Assembly (NCBI GenBank): GCA_950022295.1
Contig: OX465598.1
Location: 181,221,501-181,285,500, forward strand
Direction: 5' to 3'
From: Bromus sterilis
Taxonomy: Eukaryota; Streptophyta; Magnoliopsida; Poales; Poaceae
DNA length: 64,000 nt
Of this stretch, positions 43,799 through 55,800 are shown in pieces. The translations under genes and the position numbers were made by a program. Position 1 is the stretch's first letter. Every line of letters begins with the position of its first letter. The notes under the pieces were generated by a model. It was not told the origin of the DNA. It saw only the letters and a list, made by a program, of their open reading frames with translations, and made no database searches.

Positions 43799-44659
43799 CA
43801 AAATCAGTCAGGGCTTGCTAGATTCCAAGCAAACCCGAAACAACTCCACGACCATGCAACATATCACGTTTTCACCACCAGCAGTCGCAGGAGGGATAGG
43901 AAGCTGCAACGGAGAGCCGCCATGGATGTGACTACAGAGCTGGCTTGGCCCAGGTGGCTCAATTGGTCAGAACAACCATTCACTTGGACAAGGGATGATT
44001 ACCCCCCGGTGGTAGACAACCCGGGGGCCCTGGATCTAGTAGTCTCTCCACAAATTGGAGGATATACACTTGACAAAGTGCTCATGGACGGAGGAAGCAG
44101 CATCAACATCCATTACTACGAAACTTTCTGCAGGATGGGGCTGACCCAAAAACAGCTGCAACCCTCCAACACCGTTTTCCACGGAATAGTCCCGGGAAAG
44201 TCAGCACGTCCGATAGGCAAAATTCACCTAGAGACGGCTTTTGGAAACGCCGAAAACTTCCGCTCCGAGATCATATCCTTTGAAGTGGTAAAACTCGAGA
44301 GCCCATATCACGCCATTCTAGGCAGACCGGCTTACGCCAAATTCATGGCTCGACCATGTTATGTCTACTTAAAACTAAAAATGCCGGGTCCTAACGGCCC
44401 AATCACAATCGATGGAAGTCGATCCAGGGCAATGGAGTGTGACGAACATCACGTCAAATATGCCGAGTCGACTCGCGCCAAAGAGGACTTGTCAGTATAC
44501 CAAGAAAAGGTAGACCCGGCAGACCCCACAATCCTGAAGAAAACGACTCCCGACAACAACCCCAAGTTCCAGCCGGCTCAGGATACAAAGAAAGTTGACT
44601 TTGTCCCTGGTGACTCTTCTCAGCAGTTCATCATTGGGACAGAGTTATCTGATAAATAG
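43799..44659 (+). pseudogene. Protease region of the Tat polyprotein
   Basis: It continues the gag frame after the TAG at 43,796. The reading passes RRRDRKLQRRAAMDVTTELA, then the retropepsin site VLMDGGSSINIHYY (about 44,080-44,120) and the flap and end SPYHAILGRPAYAKFMA. The spacer to RT is acidic. A TAG at 44,657-44,659 closes this segment; RT continues in the same frame. Processing of the polyprotein would be its role. Confidence 0.85.
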
Positions 44660-45895
44660 GAAAGCATGCTCATCGAATTCCTCCGTGAGAATCGAGACAT
44701 CTTTGCATGGAAACCCTCTGACATGCCAGGTGTCCCGAGGGAACTCGCTGAGCACCACCTAAATATAGATCCAAAACTAAAGCCAGTCAAGCAATTCCTT
44801 CGCCGCTTCAACGATGAAAGGAGGAATGCTATTGGGGAAGAGATAGCCCGGCTCCTCGCCGCCGGGTTCATCATGGAAGTCTTCTTTCCATAATGGCTCA
44901 CAAACCCGGTCCTCGTTTTGAAAAAGAACGGGACCTGGCGCATGTGCATTGACTACACAAGCTTAAACAAGGCCTGCCCGAAGGATCCCTTCGCGCTGCC
45001 TCGTATTGACCAGATCATAGACTCGATTGCGGGATGTGAGCTCCTATGTTTCCTTGACGCCTACTCTGGTTATCACCATATCAAGATGGCCCTCGAGGAT
45101 CAAGAAAAAACGGCTTTCATCACTCCATTTGGGATGTACTGTTACACTTCTATGGCTTTTGGCCTTAAGAATGCGGAAGCCACATATCAGCGAACAGTGC
45201 AGAGTTTCCTCAAAGAACAGATTGGGCGCAACGTGCATGCTTATGTAGATGATATAGTGATCAAATCCCAATTGGCCGACTCACTCATCAGCGACTTACG
45301 GGAAACCTTCAAAAATCTGCGCAAATACCAGATGAAGCTAAACCCGGCCAAATGCACCTTTGGGGTACCTGCAGGTAAACTCCTTGGATACATAGTATCA
45401 GAGAGAGGTATCGAGGCAAACCCAGAGAAAATCAACGCTGTCATGACTCTTCAGAAGCCGACCTCAATAAAGGGAGTCCAATGACTCACAGGATGCGTAG
45501 CCTCTCTGAGTCGGTTCATAAGCCGACTTAGTGAAAAGGAAATCCTCCTATATCGACTTCTGAGGAAATCAAAAACATTTGTATGGGATGACGAAGCCGA
45601 TCAGGTTCTGGAATCATTGAAGAAGCAACTATCCCAGGCTCCAATCTTGGCGGCTCCCAAACCAAAAGACCCTATGTTACTTTATATCGCCGCCAACAAT
45701 TGAGCAGTCAGCGCGGTGGTTGTTGTTGAGCGTATGGAAGCCGGTAAAGAGCACCCCCTACAAAGGCCAGTCTACTACGTCAGTGAGGTTTTGACCCTAT
45801 CAAAACAACGCTATCCTCACTGGCAGAAATTGGTTCTTGGCGTATTCATGGCGAGTCAGAAACTTAAACACTAGTTTCAGGAGCACCCCATAACT
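44660..45895 (+). pseudogene. RT and RNase H of the Tat polyprotein
   Basis: RT blocks in order: FAWKPSDMPGVPRELAEHHL, AAGFIMEVFFP (stop at 44,891-44,893), WRMCIDYTSLNKACPKDPFA, LCFLDAYSGYHHIKMA, AFGLKNAEATYQRTV and catalytic AYVDDIVIKS (YVDD at 45,242-45,253), then NPAKCTFGVPAGKLLGYIVS. RNase H follows (LYIAANN then YYVSEVLTLSKQRYPHWQKL). In-frame stops lie at 45,482, 45,701 and 45,872. Most could come from C-to-T changes. The order and wording are typical of grass Tat elements. Confidence 0.9.
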
Positions 45896-46567
45896 GTGGC
45901 CAGCTCAGCACCACTTGCAGATATCATCCAAAACCGGGAAGCGACCGGAAGGATTGCAAAGTGGGCCATAGAGTTGGGGGCTTATCACATCAAATACAAG
46001 CCGCGAAGGGCCATCAAGTCCCAGGCGTTAGCTGACTTCATCAATGACTGGACAGAAATCCAAACATCTCCGGATAAGCCAGTTACCAAATATTGGACGA
46101 TGCACTTTGATGGAAGCCGACAGCTCCAAGGGCCAGGAGCCGGCGTGGTTCTTACCTCACCTAAAGGGGAGAAATTCTGCTATGTTCTACAGCTGCAGTT
46201 CACCTGTACCAACAATGCAGCAGAGTATGAAGCCTTGCTTCATGGCCTACGGCTGGCTCGTGAGATGGACATAAGTTGGATCCAATGCTATGGCGACTCT
46301 AATCTCGATTCTCAACAAGTGTCAGGAAAATGGGATTCCAAAAATCCCATAATGGCAGCTTATCGACGAGAGGTGCAAAGACAAGCTGGATTTTTCGTTG
46401 GATACCAGGTGGATCACGTGGACCGTCGGGAAAACAAAGCAGCAGATGCTCTTTCCCGACTTGGCTCTCAGCGAAAGCCGGTCCCTCCAAACTTATTCCT
46501 GGATGTCCTAACAAAGCCGTCTGTACAACCACCAACAGAGCAAGACATAGCAGAGCCGGATCCATAG
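45896..46567 (+). pseudogene. Archaeal-type RNase H domain of the Tat polyprotein
   Basis: A second RNase H starts MHFDGSRQLQGPGAGVVLTS and contains NNAAEYEALLHGLRLAREM, YGDSNLDSQQVSG and HVDRRENKAADALSRLG. The D-E-D-D residues are in place. A duplicated, archaeal-type RNase H after the normal one is a marker of the Tat lineage, so this segment gives the classification. A TAG at 46,565-46,567 ends it. Confidence 0.88.
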
Positions 46568-47862
46568 CCGGATTTGGTTGCTGCAATTCATGCTATACCC
46601 TCATGGGTCGTACCTTACTTGGAATACAAGACTAGAGGAATCCTTCCTCAAGATGAAATGTTGGCCAGACAAATCGTCAGGAGAAGCCAATCCTTTGTAC
46701 TCATCAATGGTGAGTTACATCGGCGGAGTGCCACAGATGTTTTTCAGAGACGTGTCTCACCAGAAGAAGGTAGAGCCATCCTCAACGAAATACACTCTGG
46801 AGATTGCGGACACCATGCCGGCTCTCGTTCACTGGTTGCTAAAGCCTTTCGACATGGTTTTACTGGCTCACAGCTCATGCAGACGCAGAGGACATAGTCA
46901 AGAAATGTCATGGATGTCAGCGCTATGCAAAACAAGCTCACGTACCGGCTCAAGAACTCAGGATGATACCTATCACTTGGCCCTTTGCAGTATGGGGACT
47001 TGATATGGTGGGACCTTTCAAAAGGTCAGCCAACAAAAACACCCACATATTAGTGGCGGTGGATAAGTTCACCAAATAGGTCGAAGCCGAGCCGGTCAGC
47101 AAATGTGACGCTGCGACAACACTAAAATTCTTGAAAAATATCATATCCAGATTCGGCTACCCTCAAAGCATCATTACTGATAATGTTTCTAACCTATCAG
47201 AAGGGGTTATGCAGCGATTCTGCCAGAACGAGCACATCCGACTCGACCTTGCATAAGTGGCTCACCCACAGTCCAACGGACAAGCCGGGAGAGCCAACCA
47301 AGAGTTGCTCCGAGGCATCAAACCCCGACTCGTTGTTCCCTTGAAAAGGACGCCGGGTTGTTGGGAAGAGGAGTTACCCTCAGTATTATGGAGCATCAGG
47401 ATGACTCCCAACAGGTCGACATTGTATACACCCTTCTTCCTGGTCTATGGAGCGGAAGCCGTCCTCCCAAGTGATATACGTCACGACTCACCACGAGTCA
47501 CTGCTTATGTAGAAGGCGAAAACGAGAAAGCACGACAAGATGCCTTGGATATTCTCGATGAAAAACGAGATTTGGCTGCAGCTCAGTCGGCTATCTACCA
47601 ACAAGATCTGCGACACTACCATAGCCGTCGCATAAAAATTCGGACTTTCCAGGAAGGTGACTTAGTGCTCCGACTCATACAGAAAAAAGATGGAATGCAC
47701 AAGTTATCCTCTCCTTGGGAAGGACTGGTTGTGGTCAGCAAGAACCTGTACAACGGATCCTACTACCTAGTGGATATAAACGAGAAGGCAGACACGCGCA
47801 CAAGCATGGAGGAGAGTCCCAGGCCGTGGAACATCGCACAACTCCGTCCATATTACACTTGA
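46568..47862 (+). pseudogene. Integrase of the Tat polyprotein
   Basis: The HHCC finger spans HSGDCGHHAGSRSLVAKAFR and, after a one-base shift near 46,860, KKCHGCQRYAKQAH. The core shows WGLDMVGPF, SIITDNVSNL and HPQSNGQAGRANQELLRG. The position that is Glu in the catalytic DDE triad (normally GQ-x-E-R-x-N) is Gly here, so the active site is lost even where the frame is open. Stops lie at 47,077-47,079 and 47,254-47,256. The C-terminal part (SPWEGLVVVSKNLYNGSYYL) is open to 47,862. Confidence 0.88.
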
Positions 47863-49540
47863 GGTGAAAAGGAAAATTGTTGTACATTCAAATAAGTCGA
47901 TATTCGTGGCACTGGCTTTCGCCATACTAATATATATATATAAGACGACATTCGTCGCGCTGGCTTTCGCCATCAAAATATACTTAGTCTACTTTGTCGC
48001 ACTGGCCCTTGCCACATATACCTAAGTCGACTTTCGTCGCACCGGCTTTCGCCATGACGACGACTCTTTACCTTTTTTGTTTCATGTCATTTATTTTTTG
48101 CATCATAAATTGCATACTTTGCATTATTATATCTCAGAGACCTGGGGGCTTGATCAAACCCTCTATTGGTACTGAGCATTTATATTTCTTATTCAGGGGA
48201 ATCGGGGAGCTCGATGACAATAATCGACTCTTTATCCGACAACTCGGCATATATATGTAAAAATAACAGTGTATAAGCTTATTCAGGGGCAGTAGGGGAG
48301 CTCGATGTCACTCATCGAATCTTATCCGAAGAAATCCCGACATATACATGAACTTGCAAAACACGCCTTGTCCTGTACATCTTAAACCCATACGATCTAC
48401 GTGTACCCGACTTAGGCTACATACCTTGGGGGCTTACAAAAATGCATGACGAGTCTAGTCTTAAGTATAGGGAGCACTAGTCATATGTAGCCGGCTTACA
48501 GAGAAGTCGACTCCTGGATAACCCAATAATCTATCCCAAATACGAGAAGATGAGGCATGTTGAATCCAGAGCCGACTTCTATATGAGCCTTCATACTTTC
48601 TTTTTGCATACATTAGCATCATCACATACTCTTTTCATTTATATATGTCATCCAAAAGATGCACCTTGAGCATTAACCTGTGTGACTCGGTATGACACAA
48701 AAGATGATCATACTGACTCATGGGGACTATAGCTCAAAAAATTCTCTATGACTCGGTATGACACAAAAGATGCTCATAACTGACTCATGAGGACTACACC
48801 TTTTTTATTACATCTTCTGCATTTATAAACTCGACTACGGTCGCAAACGGCTCTTGCCATATATAAAGTCGACTACGGTCGCAAACGGCTCTCGCCATAT
48901 ATAAAGTCGACCTCGGTCGCAACAGGCTCTCGCCATTCCTCGAACCGGCTCTCGCCGACCTATTTTGGAAGCTGGGAACACAACCCATCGCGTCATATCT
49001 ATGTGACTTATGTGACTCGGCATTGCACACAGATGCACACACCGACTCATGGGGACTACACTTCAAGTTTTCTTCTCAAATAAAGACTCGGTACGTCACA
49101 CAACTGTGCACACCGACTCTTGGGGAGTTAAACTTCAAAAATTCTTCAGAAAATATGAAAAAATTGGAAGTCCCAAGTTTCTGCAGGCAAGACAACCCGA
49201 CACTTGGGGGCTACACTACTTCGAAGGAAGTTTCATAAACACAAATTCTTCTTTGATGACCCGGCACGACACATAAAACGTGACCACACCATCTCATGGG
49301 GGCTACAAGTTGATCTGCCCTATGAGTCGATTACAGATACTAAACTATTCTGAATCGACTCAGGGGGCTAGAGATACATACACTATCATAAACAATTGGC
49401 TCTCATACAACTTGAAAAATATTCGAAGTCAGCAATAAAACTGACTCATGGACTCAATGAAAATTCATAGTTTTCATTCATCAAAGCAATTGAGTCTTAC
49501 ATCAAACGAGGCAACCTTACAAGCAAAAGCCAAACTCGGC
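47863..49540 (+). repeat. 3' non-coding region of the Tat element with short tandem repeats
   Basis: Four copies of a roughly 50-bp unit with GCACTGGCTTTCGCCAT lie at 47,895-48,058. A second unit, AGGGGMATCGGGGAGCTCGATG-like, occurs twice (about 48,196 and 48,285). Three 43-bp copies with ACGGTCGCAAACGGCTCT lie at 48,834-48,950. At least eight PPT-like phrases such as CATGGGGGCTACA recur between 48,140 and 49,370. No sense gene was seen. Confidence 0.75.
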
Positions 49541-49571
49541 AAACTTCTACTAAAAGGAAACATCTACAACT

Positions 49572-50129
49572 TCAGACATCTTCTTCAGAGTCGACTTCAT
49601 CCTCCGTTGAAGCTTCTTCTTCACTAAGGAGTTCTTCATCGCTGGAGCTCTCCAAACAACAGCAGGCTCCGTCTCCATCCGATTCAAAGATCCTAGACGA
49701 CAAGGTGTCTTCACCATCAAATCTGAAGACAATGGTGTCTCCTCTTGAAATATTCCTGGAGTGAAGAAAAGTTTTCCATCCTTTCTCAAAAAACATAATG
49801 CCATGGCTAGAAAATCTAACCGTCACCCAGACAGGCCCATGAGGACATCCATCAGATCGGAGCCAAAGACCTTAAGGCGCTGAGTCAATCACGAGTTGAG
49901 TGAAAGACTCAGGAAGTTTGATCCATCGTCGAATCGTCCGAATATGAACCAAGAACTCACTTCTCTCAGGAGAAGAAGGAGGAGATTCGGAAGGAGAGGC
50001 AGCACGAGCACTTCTTCCTCTACCTCTACCCCGACCACGACCTCTACCACGGCCGCGACCTCGAGTACTTGCATGGGGATTGGGCTCGTTGGATGCCAAA
50101 GGAGAAGAGGCTTCTAGCTTAGGTGCCAT
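49572..50129 (-). pseudogene. Antisense ORF with a B3-like DNA-binding domain in the Tat element
   Basis: On the strand opposite gag-pol, an ATG at 50,127-50,129 opens a 185-codon frame with one stop at 49,872-49,874. Product layout: MAPKLEASSPLASNEPNPHA, an uninterrupted RG repeat of about 17 residues, a Ser/Pro stretch, then a B3-like domain (FLVHIRTIRRWIKLPESFTQ; after the stop GLWLRSDGCPHGPVWVTVRF; FFEKGWKTFLHSRNISRGDT; IVFRFDGEDTLSSRIF) and an acidic Ser/Glu tail. The W-V-V core, FF-KGW-F and GD-IVFRFDG pattern are those of plant B3 domains. It might regulate host or element genes. Antisense extra ORFs are known in Tat elements; the B3 assignment here is by eye. Confidence 0.75.
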
Positions 50130-50190
50130 GGGGAAACAGGAAGAGGAAGAAGAAGATGGATGCGCCTGAAAGATCAAACTATCCAAGGGA

Positions 50191-50198
50191 TATTTATA
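50191..50198 (-). promoter_or_regulatory. TATA box candidate for the antisense ORF
   Basis: The minus strand reads CCCCTATAAATATCCC, 62 bp upstream of the antisense ATG at 50,129. The distance and context suit a TATA box with a short 5' untranslated region, separate from the LTR promoter. Confidence 0.6.
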
Positions 50199-50626
50199 GG
50201 GGATTCATGAGGAGGATCCATTAATTCCATAAATAATACGGGATAACTACCCATGGTAGATAACATTTATGGAAAGATTCCTCGATTCCCACTACAAACA
50301 TCAATGCCTCCAACCGGCATTTCGGGAAGTGTAATCATAAAAACCAAACCGGATCTTTGACCAAAGGTCAAAAGAAAAAATCTTCAAGTAAAAGGAGATG
50401 TAAAGCTAAAAAGAATTGACGTCGACTCCTAGTAAGCATCAAATGATAGTTTATTCAAACAAAAGATTCGACTTCATGGAGATAAAGGAATCGAAGCAAG
50501 ATTGAAGAGAGATGACTCCGACTCCCAATAAACGCCAAGCATAAAGTCGGCCCTTGATCCATGAAGAGTCGACGACAATGAAGAAAATAAAGAAGATTGC
50601 CGTGAAGACTAAAGCATCACAACAAT
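50199..50626. other. Non-coding DNA between antisense promoter and 3' LTR
   Basis: No gene or repeat recognised. The phrase GACTCC is frequent, as elsewhere in this element. It could hold upstream control sites of the antisense unit. Confidence 0.4.
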
Positions 50627-50638
50627 CCTCGGGGCTAA
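50627..50638 (+). other. Polypurine tract of the Tat element
   Basis: CCTCGGGGCTAA directly precedes the TGTCGGGG start of the 3' LTR. Similar G-rich phrases are repeated upstream. Confidence 0.55.
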
Positions 50639-51187
50639 TGTCGGGGGGATGGATCAGGCCCATAGACCCGGCATTAGAAACCTCTGGGCCGACTTACATA
50701 TGAAGGCCCACAAAAAAGACCTGGCCAGGAGTCTGACGTGCCAAGCGTGAAGATTGAAGCCCTAGAAAGAATTCGACTTACCTTGTATAGCACGTAGCAA
50801 ACTTGTAAAGTAGAACTCCACATCGTGTAGGAGTCAGACTCTAGGAATCCTGGGACCCGACACCTTTATAAGCCAAGGTCCATGGGAGCCAGAGTAAGAA
50901 CTTACCTCAAGCCAGGACTAGACAACTCGCGCTATAACCTAGATCTCCACGAGACTAAGGTTGCGAAACATCACCACTGTAATCAATACGATCGTCTCTT
51001 CCTATTGAGGATTCGATCCCACAATAGTCAAGAAGCAGGAGTAGGTCTTTACCGCATCGACGGGGCCGAACCTAGGTAAATCGTTGAGTCCCGTGTCTAT
51101 GTCGACTCTCTCCTTCAATTCTCCTCGCAACAAAGGTCCCACGATAAGTCCGAATCTACGGACATCTGCCGTGACTTTCCCACGACA
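50639..51187 (+). repeat. 3' LTR of the Tat element, complete (549 bp)
   Basis: It begins TGTCGGGGGGATGGATCAGG and ends CCCACGACA. A TATA-like CCTTTATAAGCC is at about 50,869. The following GAGAC (51,188-51,192) is the right-hand target duplication; the left copy has been deleted. Array block D starts at once. Confidence 0.92.
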
Positions 51188-51749
51188 GAGACCCTCCCGA
51201 TTGAGTTCCCGGTTGAGTGCGCCAAGTTGGTTGCTCTAGGTCGACTGCTCCAAGCGAGTTCGTCCCGGTTGAGTGCGAAAAGTTGGCTACTCCCGGTCGA
51301 GTGCTCCAAGTGAGCTCCTCCCGGTTGAGTGCGCCAAGTTGGCTGCTCCTGGCCGACTGCTTCAAGCTTGCCGCTCATAGTTGAGTGCGCCAAGTTGGCT
51401 TCTCCCGGTCACCTGCTCCAAGCGAGCCCTTTCCGATTGAGTGCGCCAAGTTGCCTGCTCCCGGTCGACTGCACCAAGCGAGCTCTTCCCGGTTGAGTGC
51501 GCCAAGTTGGTTGCTGCCGGGGATGGCTCGAAGCGAGCCCGTCCCAGTTGAGTGCGCGCGAGCCCATCCCAGTTGAGTGTGCCAGGATGCCTGCTCCCGA
51601 TCGACAACTCTAAGCGAGCCCTTCCCGGTTGTATGCGCCTAGTTGCCTGCTCCCGGTGTACTATTCCAAGCGAGTGCTTCCCGGTGGAGTGCGCCGAGTT
51701 GGTTGCTCCCTCTCGACTCCTCCAAGCCAGCTCTTCCCGGTTGAGTGCA
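51188..51749 (+). repeat. 56-bp tandem array, block D
   Basis: About ten monomers. It begins at the GAGACCCTCC landmark and continues with CCCTTTCCGATTGA (51,426), GTGCGCGCGAGCCC (51,555), the GGTTGTATGCG unit (51,628) and the GTGGAGTGCGCCGAG unit (51,683), the order seen in blocks A and B. It ends at GTGCA, the left duplication of the next insertion. Confidence 0.95.
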
Positions 51750-52819
51750 TGTGACACCCTGGATTTTGCAAATTTTTCTTTCCAAAAACTTTTTTGGTTT
51801 ATTTCAAGATTTGCCCGTTGGTTTGATTTTTAGCAACTATTTGGACTTGGAACTTGAGCATATTTTCTTTCCTTGTTTATGTAGACCATGATTCCCTAAA
51901 CCTTTCCAATGTCTTCCCATTGATCCATCCCCTCCAAGCAACATTTTTCTTCCTACCATATATTCATTTTCCAATAAAAGAAATATTTATTCCATTTGAG
52001 GATTTTGAAGCAAACCATATTTATATTGCTCCATAAATCCCCAAATAATTCCCACATCTCCTTGATATCATATATTTCCAAAATATCCAAAAACATTGCA
52101 TGGCCCAAGTGGATTTTTCACCTAGAGAAATTCATTTGTGTGTTGGGAAAGAATGGCACTTTGTGAAGAAAGTGTCATCTATCTTTGTCCACTGCTTCTG
52201 ACACTTTTTGTGTAAGTTATCATGATCATGTCATTAGCCTATTCCAATTTTCAGCTCAATTTTCCTAGCCAAACTCCCTCACCAAATCCCCAAAGTTTCT
52301 GGCCAACAGGGTACCGTGTGACGCAAGTGCTAGCTAGATACATCCAATGGCTTTGAAATTTTGAACTCTAGTGCACACCCCCAAATAACTCATCTACACA
52401 AATTTGAGCCAAATCCATCAAGACAAAATGATGTAAGTTTCAACATTGCATTTCTGGACCAATTTGGGGTTTGCAAAGGAAGTGCATTCAATTTTGGCCA
52501 TTTGAGCTCAAACTTTCCAGATATGTTGTCCTTCCAACCACAAGACAAGGTGACAACATCTCACCCTCCAACTCTTCAGTATTGGACCTCAGCTTCTACC
52601 CAAAGTCTGCTGCATCAAAATGTTCTTGGACAAATATATCACACCAAGCCTCCCCTTGACCAGTCAATGGCACAGAGATGATCAGTGTTGAAAGGACAAC
52701 ACACCAGACATGTTTGGCCACGAGAAATATTACCGTGTGCAACAACCCACGTGGTTGCCACGCCCATGGTGTGCCACTGGCATGCTCTGCGCATGCCCGA
52801 GGCACCAGGGCACGCCAAA

Positions 52820-55800
52820 TGTAACAACCTAGTTTTTGAAAATTTTAAATTTTTTGTTTTCGATGTGAATTGTTTGATTGTCTGATTTGTTTGCGGTGTT
52901 TGCATCCCCGATTTATTGATCGGCGATTATTTCCCCCCTTCTTATCTCGTACCGGACGGAGACCGACCCTTGCCACCCTGACACTCGACCTTTGCGACAC
53001 CGGGTTTCACCCGATCACCGTCGCGAAAACCGCACGAGACCAGCCACAGCCAACGGAACGAAAAACCCCGTTTAATAATTAAACGGGATATTATTATAGC
53101 GCACCGGAAAGTGTTCTCGGAACGGTTCCAGCGCGAGGTGAACGCCTCCGGCTCGACGCGCTGATTGCGCAGTTCGAAGTTTTACCCGAATCGGAGGTAC
53201 TGCGGATCCCCAGCGGTCAGAAACGTGAGCACCGCGCGCGCGAGTGAAAAACCAGGGATGTTTTTGCAAACTTCCATCCACCGGGGCTATATAAAGACCA
53301 CCACACTCCCACCCATTTCTAGGGTTTCCCTAGCCAAATTTTGCAGCCACACCCCTCCACTTTGCCCAGTTTTGCCTCCCAGATCTCAGATTTTTCGGGC
53401 CGTTCGATCCCGCGATCGGACGCACCGGAGTGCACCACATCACCCTAGCCATCCCTAATCTCCTCCTCTCTCTCCTCCCGTGGCAGCAGCCGCGCCGCCC
53501 GCGCCCCAGCGAGCCGCCGTGCTCCGACGGCCGACGCGCCCCTGCAGGTTCTCCCCGCGCCCCCTCCTCTCCTCCGTTCCCGCCTGACCTCCCTCTCCTC
53601 CTCTCTGCACCCGCAGGTCACCGCCGGTGAGGTCCCTCGCGCCGTCGCGCCATGGCCGGCGAGCCCACCTCGAGAGGCCGTCTGGAGCTCGTCCCGTGGC
53701 CCGATCCGCCACCCCGCCGCCGGATCTGGACGCCCGGCCGCCGCCGCGTCCGTTCCCGTCCGCCCCGTCGCCACCCACCTCCCTTGCCGGAGCCCGGCTC
53801 GCCGGCGAGTGCTGCCGTGGTGCATCCCGTGCGGGAGGCACGAACAGCCCGAGCCGGTTGCTCCAGCGCCCTCCAACGGCCACCGTGGGCCGGCCTGCTC
53901 CACGGCCCAGCTACCCAGCCAGCGCCCCCAGCCCAGGCCGCCTCCTTGCTCCAGTGGGCTTCGGCCCGATAGGGGTGAGAAGAGTCCCGAGCTCCTTTTT
54001 TTCTGTTGAAGTACCTGTGAATTTTGCTAAGTCTTGTGTAATTTGTTTGCTGTACCTATTTTCCAAAGCGATTTCCCGTTGATCCGTAGCTCCGATGAAC
54101 GTGCCCCCAAAATGAAAGTTGCTTAGAATTGCGTGTACTTTAATTCATCTTTTGTGGGCATTTTCATTTGAGGCCATCTTGATGTTGCAAATGTGTTGTT
54201 AAGTGGGCATCAGGCCGCTAAACTGCTACTAATTGCTGTTAACTGCTGCTGTTTATATTTTGTTGCAAGTTTGCATGATGATTGTGACTAATCCATGAGG
54301 CCTTTTGCATTGGTTCTTTTTCCTATGTGTTAAGCATCATGTGTACTTCATTTCCATGCTTTAACTTGTCATGTTTGGGTGCTCTAGCTATATTAAATCT
54401 TGCTCCAAAGTAGCTATCCTGATGTTAATGTGCTGCTGTTGCTGAAACTGTTATTTTGTTGCAACTTCGGTCGACGAGTGTGTCGCGACCGTTTATCGGA
54501 ATTGAGTGATTCCAATTGCATATTGTTAAGCATCATGTCTACTTTCGTTACCTGTATAGCATCTTCATGTTAGCATTCCTGGTCATATAGATATTTATCT
54601 CCAAAGTTGCTATGCTGCTGTTATTGATAGCCACCTCTGATTTTCACTAAGTCTGTTACTTTGCGATGCCATGTTGTTTGCTTAATATCTTTTGATCTAT
54701 GATGCCTATTTGCATGATTCTTTTTTCCATGCCTTTCCTGTCATGTCTACTTTAGTTCATATCATTTGTGAGCATGTTTGCATTGATTAACCTGTTCATG
54801 CATTGCTCTAAAGTGTGCTTCCTGATGTTAGCAGATTGTGCCCGTAACTTGTTTTGCTTGTATCTTTTTAACCGTAACTCCGTTTGGACTGTTCTTTATA
54901 TGTAACTTGATTAGTTTTTCATGTACTTTGTGTTTATGCTATTGTTTGCTGTTGTTAACCAACCTAAAATATGGTTTAGGACAGAACAGTACCAAATGTT
55001 TTAAATCATCGTGCGGCACTTAGTGTTATGCCATGTTTAGGTTGTGCCTCACTTAAATTGACTAGCATAGATAGTTCACTTTGTGCTTCAGCTCTTTCCA
55101 TGTTTGTGTGCTATGCCATGATTGCTTGAGTTTCCATGTTAACAACCTTTGTTGATCACCTGTAGCTAAGCAACTTGAACCACCGTAAACGTGCGGTATT
55201 CGTCGTGTGTGACCGATACCCCACTTAAACTGTTAGAAACCGTTCTCGACGATAGATCCGTATCGCGTTGCCGTGTCATGTGATGTCTTCTTGATCTTGT
55301 GTTGCCTCGTAGTAATAGAGTTCTTGCTAGTTGATTGCTTTCCAGTATTTACCTCTTGTGTGCTTCCGCGGGTACCTCTCGGAGACGATGCGAGCTTGCG
55401 ATCGACTACACCTTCGGAACCCAACTTATCAACAGGAAAGGACTATACATTACTTATGATCCATTCTATTTCAACCAGCGGTTTGCATGCTAGTCTAGGT
55501 TAGGTTCGATGTTTGATCCTACCACATGTTTACAGCCTCTTTCAAACCGATACAGCCATGTCCCTTCCCCGCAAACCTTGTATTGCTATGTTACTATTGC
55601 TCGTTGATCATCCCCTGCTTAGTATGCATGCTTAGGATGCTACGATGTTACCCTGTTACTCCTTGGTTTTGGGATATCATATGTTTATTATTATTGTTGT
55701 TGATGATATGATTATTATAATTTTTACTATATTCGACGAAGGATGGAAGGTCTAGGCTATCCCGCCCCGACGCTTTGTTCCATTCGAGTCACCTAGGATC

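Larger units (their letters stand above)
36017..51187 (+). mobile_element. Tat-lineage Ty3/gypsy retrotransposon inserted in the array
   Basis: This 15.2-kb unit holds a partial 5' LTR, primer site, leader ORF, gag (interrupted by a CACTA transposon), protease, RT, RNase H, a second archaeal-type RNase H, integrase, a 2.8-kb 3' region with an antisense ORF, a PPT and a full 549-bp 3' LTR. The second RNase H and the antisense ORF are characteristic of the Tat lineage. The LTRs differ at about 32 of 473 aligned positions by eye (about 7%). All genes carry stops or frameshifts. The left LTR has lost its first 76 bp together with the target duplication. Confidence 0.9.

Noticed and set aside
53430..54082. 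Host gene in the GC-rich part of the inner solo LTR
   Set aside because: Overlapping frames on both strands without domain motifs. The stretch lies downstream of an LTR TATA box and within clear LTR limits.
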